A stretch of 64,000 nucleotides of DNA, taken from positions 1 to 64,000 of the forward strand of contig JAEWVF010000018.1 in the NCBI GenBank assembly GCA_023459215.1, written 5' to 3'. Shown here piece after piece: positions 16,613-24,277 of the stretch. Each line of letters begins with the position of its first letter. Within the stretch, counting starts at the first letter, position 1. This DNA is from Chloroflexota bacterium. Lineage in GTDB: Bacteria > Chloroflexota > Anaerolineae > Anaerolineales > Villigracilaceae. The notes below the pieces were generated by a model that was not told where the DNA came from, made no database searches, and saw only the letters and a program-made list of their open reading frames with translations. The translations under genes were made by a program, and so were the position numbers.

Positions 16613-18363
16613 TCCAACTCGTCCACCATGCCGGCCAGGACATCGAAACCGCCCTGCCAGAAAGCTGCGCTGCGGATGTCGATGCCGGATTCTTGCAGGA
16701 TTTTCTCGGGGGCTTCGGATCCGCCGGCGGCGAGCAGTTTCATATACTTGGGCTTGAACGATTCGCCCTCGGCTTTGAACTGTTTGTAGAGCGCCAGCAC
16801 CAGCAGTTGGCCGAAGGCGTAAGCGTAAACATAGAAGGGGGTGTGGAAGATGTGCGGGATGCTGACCCATTCCCATTTGAATTCGTCGCTGACTTCGACT
16901 GCATCGCCGAACTGGATTTTGAGATTTTCGAGATAGGCGGCAGCCAGTTCGTCCACCGAGGCATTGTTCTGCACCATTTCGTGGGCCTGTTTTTCGAACA
17001 GGGCAAAGAAGGATTGGCGCATGATGGTTGCGTAGTTGTCATCGATCTGGCGGAAGAGCATGTCGCGGCGCACGGACAGGTCTTTCTCTTCGGCCATCAA
17101 GCGGTCGATCAGCATCATTTCGCCAAAAGTGGAGGCGGTTTCGGCCAGCGGCAGGCAGGAATGCTGGGTGAAGGCGCTGTGCTGTTCGGCCATCATCGAG
17201 TGGATGGCGTGACCAAGCTCATGGGCCAGGGTGGCAACATCGTCGCCTTTGCCCTGGTAGTTAACCAGCACCCAGGGGGTTAGGGCGGGTTCAACCGTCC
17301 AGCAGAAGGCGCCGCCGCGCTTGCCCTTGCGGACTTCGCTGTCGAGATGGTTATCGTCAAATACTCGCTTGGCCTGCTTGCCAAAATCGGGGTGGAAATC
17401 GGAGAAGGACTCGAGCACCATCTGGGCTGCTTTTTCAAAGGGATATTCCTTACTCGATTTGCTGACCGGAGCATATACATCATAACGGCGCAGTTTCTCC
17501 ATTCCGAGCAGGCGGGCTTTAATTTTGAAGAAGCGCTGGAAGACGGCCGCGTTCTTCTGGGCGACACTCAGCAAGGCTTCAACGGCCTCATTCGGGATGT
17601 CGTTGCCCAGGTTGCGGGCGGCGATGGGGCTGGCGTGCTTGCGCAGGGTCACGTTTTCGTTGCGCCAGTCGCGGACGAGGGTCTGGTACATCTGACCAAG
17701 GATCGAACCATCGTCGCCGTAAACGCGGTACAGTTCCTGGTAGGCGCGTTTACGCAGGTCGGGATCGGCCTGACGGACGTAGGACATCAATTCGCCACGG
17801 GTCAGCTCCTTGGTTTCGCCATCCACTTCGAGCTTGAAGGTGTAACGGTTGGTGATCGAATCGTACAGATTGGTCAATGCCCCAGCCCCGGTAACGTTTT
17901 TCAGGTTGACAATTTTTTCTTCCGGTTCGCTCAGGGTATGCGGTTTTTGCAGGCGCAGGGCCTCGAGGTAGTAGCGATAATCGCCGGAAACATCAAAGAA
18001 GCGCTTGGCGCTGGCATCGTCGAGTTCTTTCCACCACAGGCTGAAGAACAGGCTGCGGTTCTCCAACTCGGCGAAAAACTGCTGGACGCGGCCCATCAGG
18101 GCCATTGCGGCCTGATCCTGGGTGTTGGCAGAGAACATCAGACCGGCAAAACCATAAACGCGGTAGGCCAGGCGGGATGTCTTCTCGGAGTGTTCGAGGA
18201 TTTCCATGAAGTGTTCCACATCCATGGCTGGGGCCAGGTCGGAACGATATTTTTCAAATTCCGTCACCCGTTGTTGTAATTCAGCGAAGGCAGATTCCAG
18301 TTCAGGTGCATCTGTGGCCGGGAATAAATCTTTAAGGCTCCAGGGGGCTTGCGTAAAAGTCAT
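16603..18363 (-). CDS. pepF: M3 family oligoendopeptidase (PepF-like)
   Basis: The product has 586 residues, the normal size for bacterial oligoendopeptidase F. The zinc site is TLAHELGHAIHSMMAEQHS (HExxH), with the third ligand region in TFGEMMLIDRLM. The N-terminal helical domain starts MTFTQAPWSLKDLFP. There is no signal peptide, so it is cytoplasmic and would trim peptides of roughly 5-20 residues. That suits a genome with the peptide importer next door, but the two are not in one operon. GGGAGAG lies 7 bases upstream of the ATG. Confidence 0.93.
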   Translation of the reverse strand: MTFTQAPWSLKDLFPATDAPELESAFAELQQRVTEFEKYRSDLAPAMDVEHFMEILEHSEKTSRLAYRVYGFAGLMFSANTQDQAAMALMGRVQQFFAELENRSLFFSLWWKELDDASAKRFFDVSGDYRYYLEALRLQKPHTLSEPEEKIVNLKNVTGAGALTNLYDSITNRYTFKLEVDGETKELTRGELMSYVRQADPDLRKRAYQELYRVYGDDGSILGQMYQTLVRDWRNENVTLRKHASPIAARNLGNDIPNEAVEALLSVAQKNAAVFQRFFKIKARLLGMEKLRRYDVYAPVSKSSKEYPFEKAAQMVLESFSDFHPDFGKQAKRVFDDNHLDSEVRKGKRGGAFCWTVEPALTPWVLVNYQGKGDDVATLAHELGHAIHSMMAEQHSAFTQHSCLPLAETASTFGEMMLIDRLMAEEKDLSVRRDMLFRQIDDNYATIMRQSFFALFEKQAHEMVQNNASVDELAAAYLENLKIQFGDAVEVSDEFKWEWVSIPHIFHTPFYVYAYAFGQLLVLALYKQFKAEGESFKPKYMKLLAAGGSEAPEKILQESGIDIRSAAFWQGGFDVLAGMVDELEKL

Positions 18364-18408
18364 TGAAAACTCTCCCGTAAAATTGAGTTAGACGTTGACC
18401 TAATTGTA

Positions 18409-19380
18409 TCAGGGAACCGCCAAAAAGTGGTTTTTTAGGGTGTAGTGGATGTAATTCTGCCAGAGCGGGACAATTTCGTTGTAGCGGTAATCGTGATTGG
18501 AGAAGGTTTGCAGGATGACCCGGCCTTCGTAGCAGGTCGCCAGCACGCCATAATCTGATTTTTGCTTTTGGAAAGTGCCCGCCAGCAGGGTCGCATCGCT
18601 GCCTGGGGAGAGTTTGATCAGGTCTCCGGCCTGGGTCCACCAGTAGCGGCTGTAGTGGATCAGGGCCACGGTGCCGTTCGGCTCGCTAAAAACCGGATGG
18701 TCCGATTGCAGCCAGTAAATCGATTCGGCCAAATCCCAATCCCGCTGGAATTTCACCCCGCAGCCGGTCAACAGCGATTTGATGCGTCCCTCGCCCAGCC
18801 GGTCGAGATACCAGACTTCGGCGATCAGCGCGGTTTGGTGCTGGGTGACGTGCTCATGGATGACATCCCAGAACTCGCCCTGGACGCTGCTTTTGGATTC
18901 CGCTCCGACGATAATCAAATCCCAGCGGGTCGATGAATTCAGTTGGCTCATAAAATTGCCGATTCCGTCACCAACGTGGGTATATTTCAACCCCAGGCCA
19001 TCCAGCGCATCGCTGATCCACAGGCCAATGTCCTGGGTATCCTCGTAAACCAGGATTTTGGCGCTTTTTAGACGTTCTTCAATATCAGGGGTGGCGGTCG
19101 GCAGCGCCTCAGCGGGCTGGACCGGAGCCGGGCTGGGGCTTTGTTCTGGCGGCTGGGTCGCTGCCGGAGCAGGTTCTTGCGCCGGCGGATTGGCTGATTG
19201 GGTCAATTGTTCAGCCATGAGTGTTGACTGAATTTCAAGGGCAATTTTGGTTGTATCCAACTCCGGCGCGGCGCTTGGCGCTTCCGGCTTGGCAGGTGAG
19301 ATGGTTACATTGGGAAGCGTACAGGCGAGCATAACCGTCAGCAGCATGAACAAGGCAAGAAAACTTTTTGGGCCAGGCAT
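18409..19380 (-). CDS. Lipoprotein of unknown function
   Basis: The product has 323 residues from the ATG at 19380, which follows GGAGGAAAA. The signal peptide ends in a lipobox (VMLACT). A ~90-residue Pro/Ala/Gln-rich linker precedes a globular domain from about residue 115: AKILVYEDTQDIGLWISDALDGL, then DLIIVGAESKSS, ALIAEVWYLD and RVILQTFSNHDYRYNEIVPLW. The alternating strand-helix pattern and a VxAS-like turn recall class I glutamine amidotransferase-like folds, with no catalytic Cys in place; this is a weak inference. It is downstream of trpB2 and separated from it by a terminator. Confidence 0.7.
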   Translation of the reverse strand: MPGPKSFLALFMLLTVMLACTLPNVTISPAKPEAPSAAPELDTTKIALEIQSTLMAEQLTQSANPPAQEPAPAATQPPEQSPSPAPVQPAEALPTATPDIEERLKSAKILVYEDTQDIGLWISDALDGLGLKYTHVGDGIGNFMSQLNSSTRWDLIIVGAESKSSVQGEFWDVIHEHVTQHQTALIAEVWYLDRLGEGRIKSLLTGCGVKFQRDWDLAESIYWLQSDHPVFSEPNGTVALIHYSRYWWTQAGDLIKLSPGSDATLLAGTFQKQKSDYGVLATCYEGRVILQTFSNHDYRYNEIVPLWQNYIHYTLKNHFLAVP

Positions 19381-19443
19381 TTTTCCTCCTTTTTGCAAAC
19401 CCGGTTTTGAATTCATGTCTACTTCCTATTTTGCGCTTTTTTA

Positions 19444-19496
19444 CTCCGGTTTTCAATGACAAAAGAGAAAACCGGAGCAGGCTTGCCCCGGTTTTC
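19444..19496 (-). terminator. Terminator after trpB2 with two competing hairpins
   Basis: CTCCGGTTTTC (19444-19454) pairs perfectly with GAAAACCGGAG (19467-19477). GAAAACCGG (19467-19475) can pair instead with CCGGTTTTC (19488-19496). Read on the minus strand, the second hairpin is followed by TCTTTT. Confidence 0.65.
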
Positions 19497-19550
19497 GAGA
19501 ACATGGGTGGTTGAAAGTTGCTCAATTTTCAACCATCAGGATGCGCAACT

Positions 19551-20921
19551 TTATGCCGCGATGGTCACCTGCGGCAGGTCTTTCATTGCTTCGGCGACCG
19601 CTTCTGCCGGATATTCGTAATCTTCCAGGCCATTGCTCAGGTACTTTTCATAGGAAACCATGTCAAAATGCCCGTGACCCGAAAGGTTGAACAGGATGAC
19701 GCGTTTCTCGCCTTTGGCCTTCGCATCCAGGGCTTCGTCGATGGCGGCGCGCACGGCGTGGGCCGATTCGGGAGCCGGGATGATGCCCTCGGCGCGGGTG
19801 AACTGGAGCGCGGCTTCAAAGGTGGCGCGCTGCTTGACCGCAATCGCGTCGATCAGGCCCGCATCGACCAGCGAGGACAGGGTGGGGGCCATGCCGTGGT
19901 AGCGCAATCCGCCAGCATGGATTCCGGGCGGCATGAAGGTGTGTCCGAGGGTGTGCATTTTGACCACCGGGGCCATCTTGGCGGTATCGCCGTAGTCGAA
20001 GGTGTATTTACCCTTGGTCAGGGAGGGCGTGGCTGTCGGTTCGACCGCCACCAGCCGGGTGCGCTGTCCATTTTTCAGGTTTTCGCGCAGGAAGGGGAAC
20101 GCGATCCCCGCGAAATTGGAGCCGCCGCCCACGCAGCCGATAACCACATCCGGGTATTCCCCGGCCATATCCATCTGCTTGAGCGATTCCTCGCCGATGA
20201 CCGTCTGGTGCAGCAAAACATGATTCAGGACGGAACCCAGGCCATACTTCTTCGTCCCGCCCGACATGGCCGCCACTTCGACCGCTTCCGAGATGGCGAT
20301 GCCCAGCGAACCGCTGTTTTCGGGGTTTTCGGCCAACAGGCTGCGTCCGTAATTGGTGCGGTTGGTCGGGCTGGCAAAAACCTGCGCGCCAAACGTTTCC
20401 ATATAAATGCGGCGGTACGGTTTCTGATTGTAAGAAACCTTGACCATGTACACTTCCAAAGCCATATCGAAGAAGTTACAGGCCATTGCCAGCGAAGTGC
20501 CCCACTGCCCGGCCCCGGTTTCGGTGGTCATGGCATGCGTCCCGGCGATTTTGTTGTAATAGGCCTGGGCGATGGCGGTGTTCGGCTTGTGCGAACCGAC
20601 CGGCGAAGCGCCTTCATATTTGAAGTAGATATGGGCCGGGGTGCCCAGTTCCTTTTCCAGGCGCACGGCGCGCACCAGTGGGGTGGGCCGCCAGAGTTTG
20701 TAAATCTCACGCACTTCCTCGGGAATTTCGATGAAGCGTTCCGTGCTGATTTCCTGCAAGATCAAGTCCATCGGGAACAGCACCGACAGGAAATCCGGCG
20801 TGACCGGCTCCAGCGTGCCGGGATGCAGTACCGGTGCGGGTGCAACACCGCTGTCGGCGTTGATGTTGTACCAAAATTTCGGCAGGTCGTTCTGGGATAA
20901 ATTGAAACGGGTGTCACTCAT
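19551..20921 (-). CDS. trpB: Tryptophan synthase beta chain, TrpB2 type
   Basis: The product has 456 residues, the length of the TrpB2 class (standard TrpB is ~400). The N-terminal extension FNLSQNDLPKFWYNINAD is typical of TrpB2. The PLP lysine sits in GASPVGSHKPNTAIAQAYY, followed by TTETGAGQWGTSLAMA (Trp where TrpB1 has His) and the phosphate cup CVGGGSNFAG. It condenses indole with serine to give tryptophan; TrpB2 enzymes often work without TrpA, and no trpA is nearby. Upstream on the same strand are a 58-codon ORF and a tryptophan-specific T-box, so expression should rise when uncharged tRNA-Trp accumulates. The start has AAAGGAGAAATTATC upstream. Confidence 0.93.
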   Translation of the reverse strand: MSDTRFNLSQNDLPKFWYNINADSGVAPAPVLHPGTLEPVTPDFLSVLFPMDLILQEISTERFIEIPEEVREIYKLWRPTPLVRAVRLEKELGTPAHIYFKYEGASPVGSHKPNTAIAQAYYNKIAGTHAMTTETGAGQWGTSLAMACNFFDMALEVYMVKVSYNQKPYRRIYMETFGAQVFASPTNRTNYGRSLLAENPENSGSLGIAISEAVEVAAMSGGTKKYGLGSVLNHVLLHQTVIGEESLKQMDMAGEYPDVVIGCVGGGSNFAGIAFPFLRENLKNGQRTRLVAVEPTATPSLTKGKYTFDYGDTAKMAPVVKMHTLGHTFMPPGIHAGGLRYHGMAPTLSSLVDAGLIDAIAVKQRATFEAALQFTRAEGIIPAPESAHAVRAAIDEALDAKAKGEKRVILFNLSGHGHFDMVSYEKYLSNGLEDYEYPAEAVAEAMKDLPQVTIAA

Positions 20922-20950
20922 GATAATTTCTCCTTTTGATGGGTTGGCTT

Positions 20951-21011
20951 GTAGGGGCGACCTTTTAAGGTTTTCAAAGGCTTGCTGTTGTTCTGGGCGG
21001 GTCGCCCCTGC
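20951..21011. repeat. Inverted repeat between trpB2 and the small upstream ORF
   Basis: GTAGGGGCGACC (20951-20962) and GGTCGCCCCTGC (21000-21011) form a 12-bp stem with one wobble across a 37-base loop. It could be a mobile palindromic repeat or an intercistronic structure. Confidence 0.5.
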
Positions 21012-21023
21012 AAAAATTATTTT

Positions 21024-21200
21024 TTATGGGATAAAGGCGTAGGCCTGCGAATCGGCGTCGGCGCGGATATCGGCCACGATTTGCTCGATGGCTGCTTCCT
21101 CGGCGGATGCGGACGCCCCCAGGCCGGCTTCCTGCATCATCGGCTCGGGCAACTCTGACGAGACCTGGCCGGGGTTTGCTGAAAAAGTTGTCTTGTTCAT
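21024..21200 (-). CDS. Small ORF between the Trp T-box and trpB2 (58 aa, unknown)
   Basis: The frame starts at the second of two adjacent ATGs, with AAGGAGAG ideally placed (GGAG 6 bases upstream), and ends at TAA. The peptide begins MNKTTFSANPGQVSSELPEP and ends DIRADADSQAYAFIP. It is acidic, Ala/Glu-rich, has no transmembrane segment and contains no tryptophan, so it is not a classical Trp leader peptide. Because the T-box terminator precedes it, it is the first translated unit of the riboswitch-controlled transcript. I recognise no family. The good ribosome-binding site and position support that it is real. Confidence 0.55.
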   Translation of the reverse strand: MNKTTFSANPGQVSSELPEPMMQEAGLGASASAEEAAIEQIVADIRADADSQAYAFIP

Positions 21201-21221
21201 CATTCTCTCCTTCTCAAATAA

Positions 21222-21563
21222 AAAACAGCGTTCATCCCAAACATGGGACGAACGCTGTTTGTACAGTCAGTTCGCGGTGCCACCCAACTTAGGCCGCTAT
21301 TCTTTAACAAAAATCCCCTGATGAAGCACTCAGGGGAGAAAGCCAGCCTCACTCATTAATCAGCTCGTTTAACAACGAAGTGATTCTGCGCGGATAACGG
21401 GTGCAGTCTCCCGGAGCGGGCTACTCACGCCTGGGCGTTTTCTCCCTTTCAACTCAAAGGTCCATTCGGCGTTCTCGTCTCGGGCAGGACTTTCACCAAA
21501 AACCGCCTGCTCTCTGTGCCGTCGTCAAACGCGTACTCGTCCTTATCAACGTTTTTCGATATT
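21222..21563 (-). ncRNA. T-box riboswitch, tryptophan specifier (UGG)
   Basis: On the minus strand Stem I carries AGAGAGCAGG and GGTGAAAGTCCTGC (apical loop motifs). The specifier-loop text GAA-TGG-ACCTTTGAG reads UGG, the tryptophan codon. The T-box core GGGTGGCACCGCG lies at about 21274-21286. A terminator follows: AAACAGCGTTCGTCCCA pairs with TGGGATGAACGCTGTTT and runs into TTTTTT. Uncharged tRNA-Trp should bind and favour the antiterminator, allowing transcription of the 58-aa ORF and trpB2. The element is about 340 bases, normal for a full-length T-box leader. Confidence 0.93.
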
Positions 21564-21569
21564 GGCGCG

Positions 21570-21597
21570 ATTATACGCCCGGAATGCAATTTGTCAA
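21570..21597 (-). promoter_or_regulatory. Consensus promoter of the T-box/trpB2 transcript
   Basis: On the minus strand TTGACA (21597-21592), a 16-base spacer and TATAAT (21575-21570): both hexamers are perfect. Start expected near 21563. Confidence 0.85.
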
Positions 21598-21629
21598 GAA
21601 ATGAAATTTCAAAATTCAGCAACTGAATA

Positions 21630-21658
21630 TTGACAAAACCGCCCAACAGCCCTATACT
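21630..21658 (+). promoter_or_regulatory. Promoter of the rrf2 gene
   Basis: TTGACA (21630-21635), 17-base spacer, TATACT (21653-21658). A small inverted repeat ATTCAG-CAA-CTGAAT (21614-21628) abuts the -35 and separates it from the divergent T-box promoter. Confidence 0.8.
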
Positions 21659-21676
21659 TAATCAAGTCACAGGAAC

Positions 21677-21701
21677 AAAGTCTATAGTATTTATAGACTT
21701 T
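21677..21701. promoter_or_regulatory. Palindromic operator downstream of the rrf2 promoter
   Basis: AAAGTCTATA, five bases, TATAGACTTT: a perfect 10-bp-arm palindrome about 12-36 bases after the expected start point. A related 25-bp site lies before the Pst-like operon at 22231-22255. It is the likely binding site of the Rrf2 protein (autoregulation). Confidence 0.7.
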
Positions 21702-21722
21702 CGCCAAAAACAAGGATAACGC

Positions 21723-22178
21723 ATGCGACTCTCAAAACGTGGTGAATATGGCCTGCGGGCCATGATCTTGCTGGCTGAACCGGACGAAAACGGTCAGCCA
21801 CGCAAGATGCAGATTAAAGAATTTGTCGCCCGTGAGAAGATTCCGGCAAAATTCCTTGAACAGATTTTGTTGGCGCTCAAAAACGCCGGGATTTTGCATA
21901 GCAAAATGGGCGTGGGCGGCGGCTATTACCTGGCCCGTCCCGCCGACAAAATCACCCTCGGACAGGTTATCCGCGTGCTCGATGGGCCGATTGCCCCGGT
22001 CAAGTGCGTCAGCCAGGTGGCTTATGAGCCTTGCGACTGTCCTGATGAGGAAACCTGCGGCCTGCGCATGGTCATGTTCGATGTGCGCGCCGCCATTTCC
22101 AATGTTTTAGACAAAACCACCCTGGCCGATGTCCAGCGCCGGGTGGAGGTCGCTCACTCACTTCGCACAGCGGAATAA
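21723..22178 (+). CDS. Rrf2 family transcriptional regulator with a cysteine cluster
   Basis: The product has 151 residues. The N-terminal winged helix starts MRLSKRGEYGLRAMILLAEP, with the recognition region REKIPAKFLEQILLALKNAGI and the wing MGVGGGYYLARPADKITLGQVI; all are Rrf2 hallmarks. Four cysteines (C95, C104, C106, C112; spacing C-x8-C-x-C-x5-C) stand where IscR/NsrR-type proteins hold an iron-sulfur cluster, though the spacing differs from IscR (x5, x5). A redox, iron-sulfur or sulfur-status signal is therefore likely. The gene has its own promoter and operator and is followed by the Pst-like operon, which carries the same operator type. Confidence 0.93.
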   Translation: MRLSKRGEYGLRAMILLAEPDENGQPRKMQIKEFVAREKIPAKFLEQILLALKNAGILHSKMGVGGGYYLARPADKITLGQVIRVLDGPIAPVKCVSQVAYEPCDCPDEETCGLRMVMFDVRAAISNVLDKTTLADVQRRVEVAHSLRTAE

Positions 22179-22230
22179 AGCCAGGGCCCGGCAAAATTCC
22201 AACGGTTGCGAGTGAATATTTTTTAGTCCA

Positions 22231-22255
22231 AAAGTATACTATCTCCGTAGACTTT
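22231..22255. promoter_or_regulatory. Second Rrf2-type operator, before the Pst-like operon
   Basis: AAAGTATA, nine bases, TAGACTTT: same length (25 bp) as the rrf2 operator, 17 of 25 positions identical. It overlaps a -10-like TATACT (22235-22240). A further inverted repeat CTATCTCC (22239-22246) / GGAGATAG (22259-22266) is superimposed. Confidence 0.65.
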
Positions 22256-22283
22256 ATAGGAGATAGCATTCACAGGAGATACC

Positions 22284-23252
22284 ATGAAAACTCAAAAAAC
22301 TTATTTGGCGCTGGTTGTCCTGGTGCTGATGTCTTTGCTGCTCTCGGCCTGCGGTGCACCGAGCAACCCTTCTGCTGAAGGCGAACTTTCCGGCACCATC
22401 ACCATTTCCGGTGCATTTGCCCTGTATCCGATGATGACCCGCTGGGCGGAAGAGTTCCAGAAACTTCACCCGGATGTCCAGTTTGACATTTCGGCGGGCG
22501 GGGCGGGCAAAGGCATGACCGATGCCGTTTCCGGCGCAGTCGATATCGGTATGGTTTCGCGCGGGATCAAACCCGAAGAAGAAGCTCAGGGCGCCTATGG
22601 CGTGGCCGTTACCAAGGATGCCGTTTTCCCGGTGGTGAATGCCAACAATCCCGTTGCTGCCGAGATTTTGGCGCAGGGTATCAGCCAGGAAACCTTCATC
22701 AAGATTTACATCACCGGCGAAATCACCACCTGGGGACAGGTGGTCGGCAACCCCGAAATCACCGATGAAATTCACGTTTATACCCGCTCCGATGCGGCTG
22801 GCGCGCCCGAGATGTGGGCCAAGTTTACCGGCGACAAGAAGCAGGAAGACCTGTTGGGCATCGGCGTCAACGCTGACCCCGGCCTGCTCGAGGCGGTTTT
22901 GAAAGACCCGCTTGGGATTGGCTACAACAACCTGGGTTATGCCTTCGAACTGGCTTCCGGCAATCCGGTCGCCGGGGCGCTGATTGTTCCGATTGACTTG
23001 AACAACGACGGCAAGGCGGATGACGATGAGCGCATCGAAACCATGCCCGAAGCCATCCAGGCGGTGGCGACCGGCAAATACCCCTCGCCCCCGGCCCGGC
23101 CCCTGAACGTTGTCACGAAAGAGAAGCCCGCTGGTTTGGTGCAGGCCTTCATCCTGTGGATTTTGACCGATGGACAGGCTTTTGTTGGCGAAGCGGGTTA
23201 TGTCCAGTTGACTCCCGAACAACTGGCCGAATCGCTCGAACGAGTGAAATAA
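22284..23252 (+). CDS. pstS: PstS-like ABC transporter substrate-binding lipoprotein
   Basis: The product has 322 residues. The signal peptide ends in LLLSACG. The binding fold begins GTITISGAFALYPMMTRWAEEF, with the anion-loop text FDISAGGAGKGMTDAVSGAVDIGMVSR, close to PstS (SGGSGxG...GxxDIGxSSR). Further landmarks are YITGEITTWGQV and HVYTRSDAAGAPEMW. Phosphate is the default ligand for the family. However, the Rrf2 operator, the absence of phoU or a Pho-type two-component system, and substitutions in the anion loop leave another oxyanion open. AGGAGAT precedes the ATG. Confidence 0.85.
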   Translation: MKTQKTYLALVVLVLMSLLLSACGAPSNPSAEGELSGTITISGAFALYPMMTRWAEEFQKLHPDVQFDISAGGAGKGMTDAVSGAVDIGMVSRGIKPEEEAQGAYGVAVTKDAVFPVVNANNPVAAEILAQGISQETFIKIYITGEITTWGQVVGNPEITDEIHVYTRSDAAGAPEMWAKFTGDKKQEDLLGIGVNADPGLLEAVLKDPLGIGYNNLGYAFELASGNPVAGALIVPIDLNNDGKADDDERIETMPEAIQAVATGKYPSPPARPLNVVTKEKPAGLVQAFILWILTDGQAFVGEAGYVQLTPEQLAESLERVK

Positions 23253-23260
23253 TCGCACCC

Positions 23261-23290
23261 AGCCACAGGAAAGCAGGCTTTCCTGTGGCT
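23261..23290 (+). other. Intercistronic stem-loop between pstS and pstC
   Basis: AGCCACAGGAAAG (23261-23273) and CTTTCCTGTGGCT (23278-23290) pair perfectly over 13 bp with a 4-base loop, followed by AGCTTTTGTTT. Probably stabilises or partly terminates the pstS message. Confidence 0.7.
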
Positions 23291-23329
23291 AGCTTTTGTT
23301 TCCATACTGCTCACGATTGAAGGAGGTTT

Positions 23330-24277
23330 ATGACCGATTTTGCACCCATCCTGGCAAAACGACAACAACTGGAACAACGCTCGCGGCGAACTATTTTCTT
23401 GATATCGTTCATCCCGCTGGCGTTGATTTTGGTTATTACCCTGGCGCTGATCGCCCGCTCCTGGCCGATCCTTGAGCAATATTCGCTCTGGGAATTGCTC
23501 TCCGGCACGGTTTGGCGGCCCATGAAAGGTCAGTTTGGTTTCCTGCCCTTCATCGTGGGCACTTTTTGGGTTACAGCCGTTGGCGTATTGTTGGCCGTGC
23601 CGCCCTGCATCCTGACCGCGATTTACCTGTCAGAGTATGCCCGGCCCTCCACTCGGGCCATCCTGAAGCCATTGCTGGATGTCCTGGCGGCGATTCCCTC
23701 CGTTGTTTATGGCGTTTGGGGCGTGATTGTGATTGTGCCGTTTGTGGGGGATGTCTTGCGACCGGTCTTGAGCGCCCAATTGGGCTGGATTCCGCTTTTC
23801 GCCGCGAACCAGCCGACCGGTTATAGCATTCTCTCGGGTGGGATTGTCCTGGCGGTGATGATTGCGCCCTTTATTATCGCTGTGACCTACGAAGTGCTGA
23901 TGACGGCCCCGCAGGATTGGCGGCTTGGCTCGTTGGGCATCGGCGCGACCCGTTGGCAAACTGTGCGCTACATCATTTTTCGCCAAACCCTGCCGGGGAT
24001 GATCGCCGGCGTGGTGCTCGGCACCTCGCGCGCCTTTGGTGAGACGATGGCCGTCCTGATGGTGGTCGGCAATGTCCCCAACCTGCCCGGCTCCATTTTT
24101 GACCCGGCCTACCCGCTCCCGGCGCTGATTGCCAACAACTATGGCGAGATGATGTCGATTCCGCTTTATGATGCGGCCCTGTTGGGCGCGGCCTTGATCC
24201 TGTTGGTGATTGTCCTGGCGTTCAACATCGCCTCAACCCTGGTTTTGCAGCGCATGTTGGGGAGGAACTGGGTATGA
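23330..24277 (+). CDS. pstC: Phosphate-type ABC transporter permease PstC
   Basis: The product has 315 residues with about six transmembrane helices. It starts after GGAGGTTT. The PstC signature region is VPPCILTAIYLSEYARPSTRAILKP followed by IPSVVYGVWGVIVIVPFV. The EAA loop reads APQDWRLGSLGIGATRWQTVRYIIFRQTLPG, where the ATPase docks. The stop overlaps the pstA start by 4 bases, indicating coupled translation. Confidence 0.92.
   Translation: MTDFAPILAKRQQLEQRSRRTIFLISFIPLALILVITLALIARSWPILEQYSLWELLSGTVWRPMKGQFGFLPFIVGTFWVTAVGVLLAVPPCILTAIYLSEYARPSTRAILKPLLDVLAAIPSVVYGVWGVIVIVPFVGDVLRPVLSAQLGWIPLFAANQPTGYSILSGGIVLAVMIAPFIIAVTYEVLMTAPQDWRLGSLGIGATRWQTVRYIIFRQTLPGMIAGVVLGTSRAFGETMAVLMVVGNVPNLPGSIFDPAYPLPALIANNYGEMMSIPLYDAALLGAALILLVIVLAFNIASTLVLQRMLGRNWV

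Noticed and set aside
19518..20900. A 460-codon open frame antisense to trpB2
   Set aside because: trpB2 is unmistakable and riboswitch-controlled; the antisense frame has no supporting signal.
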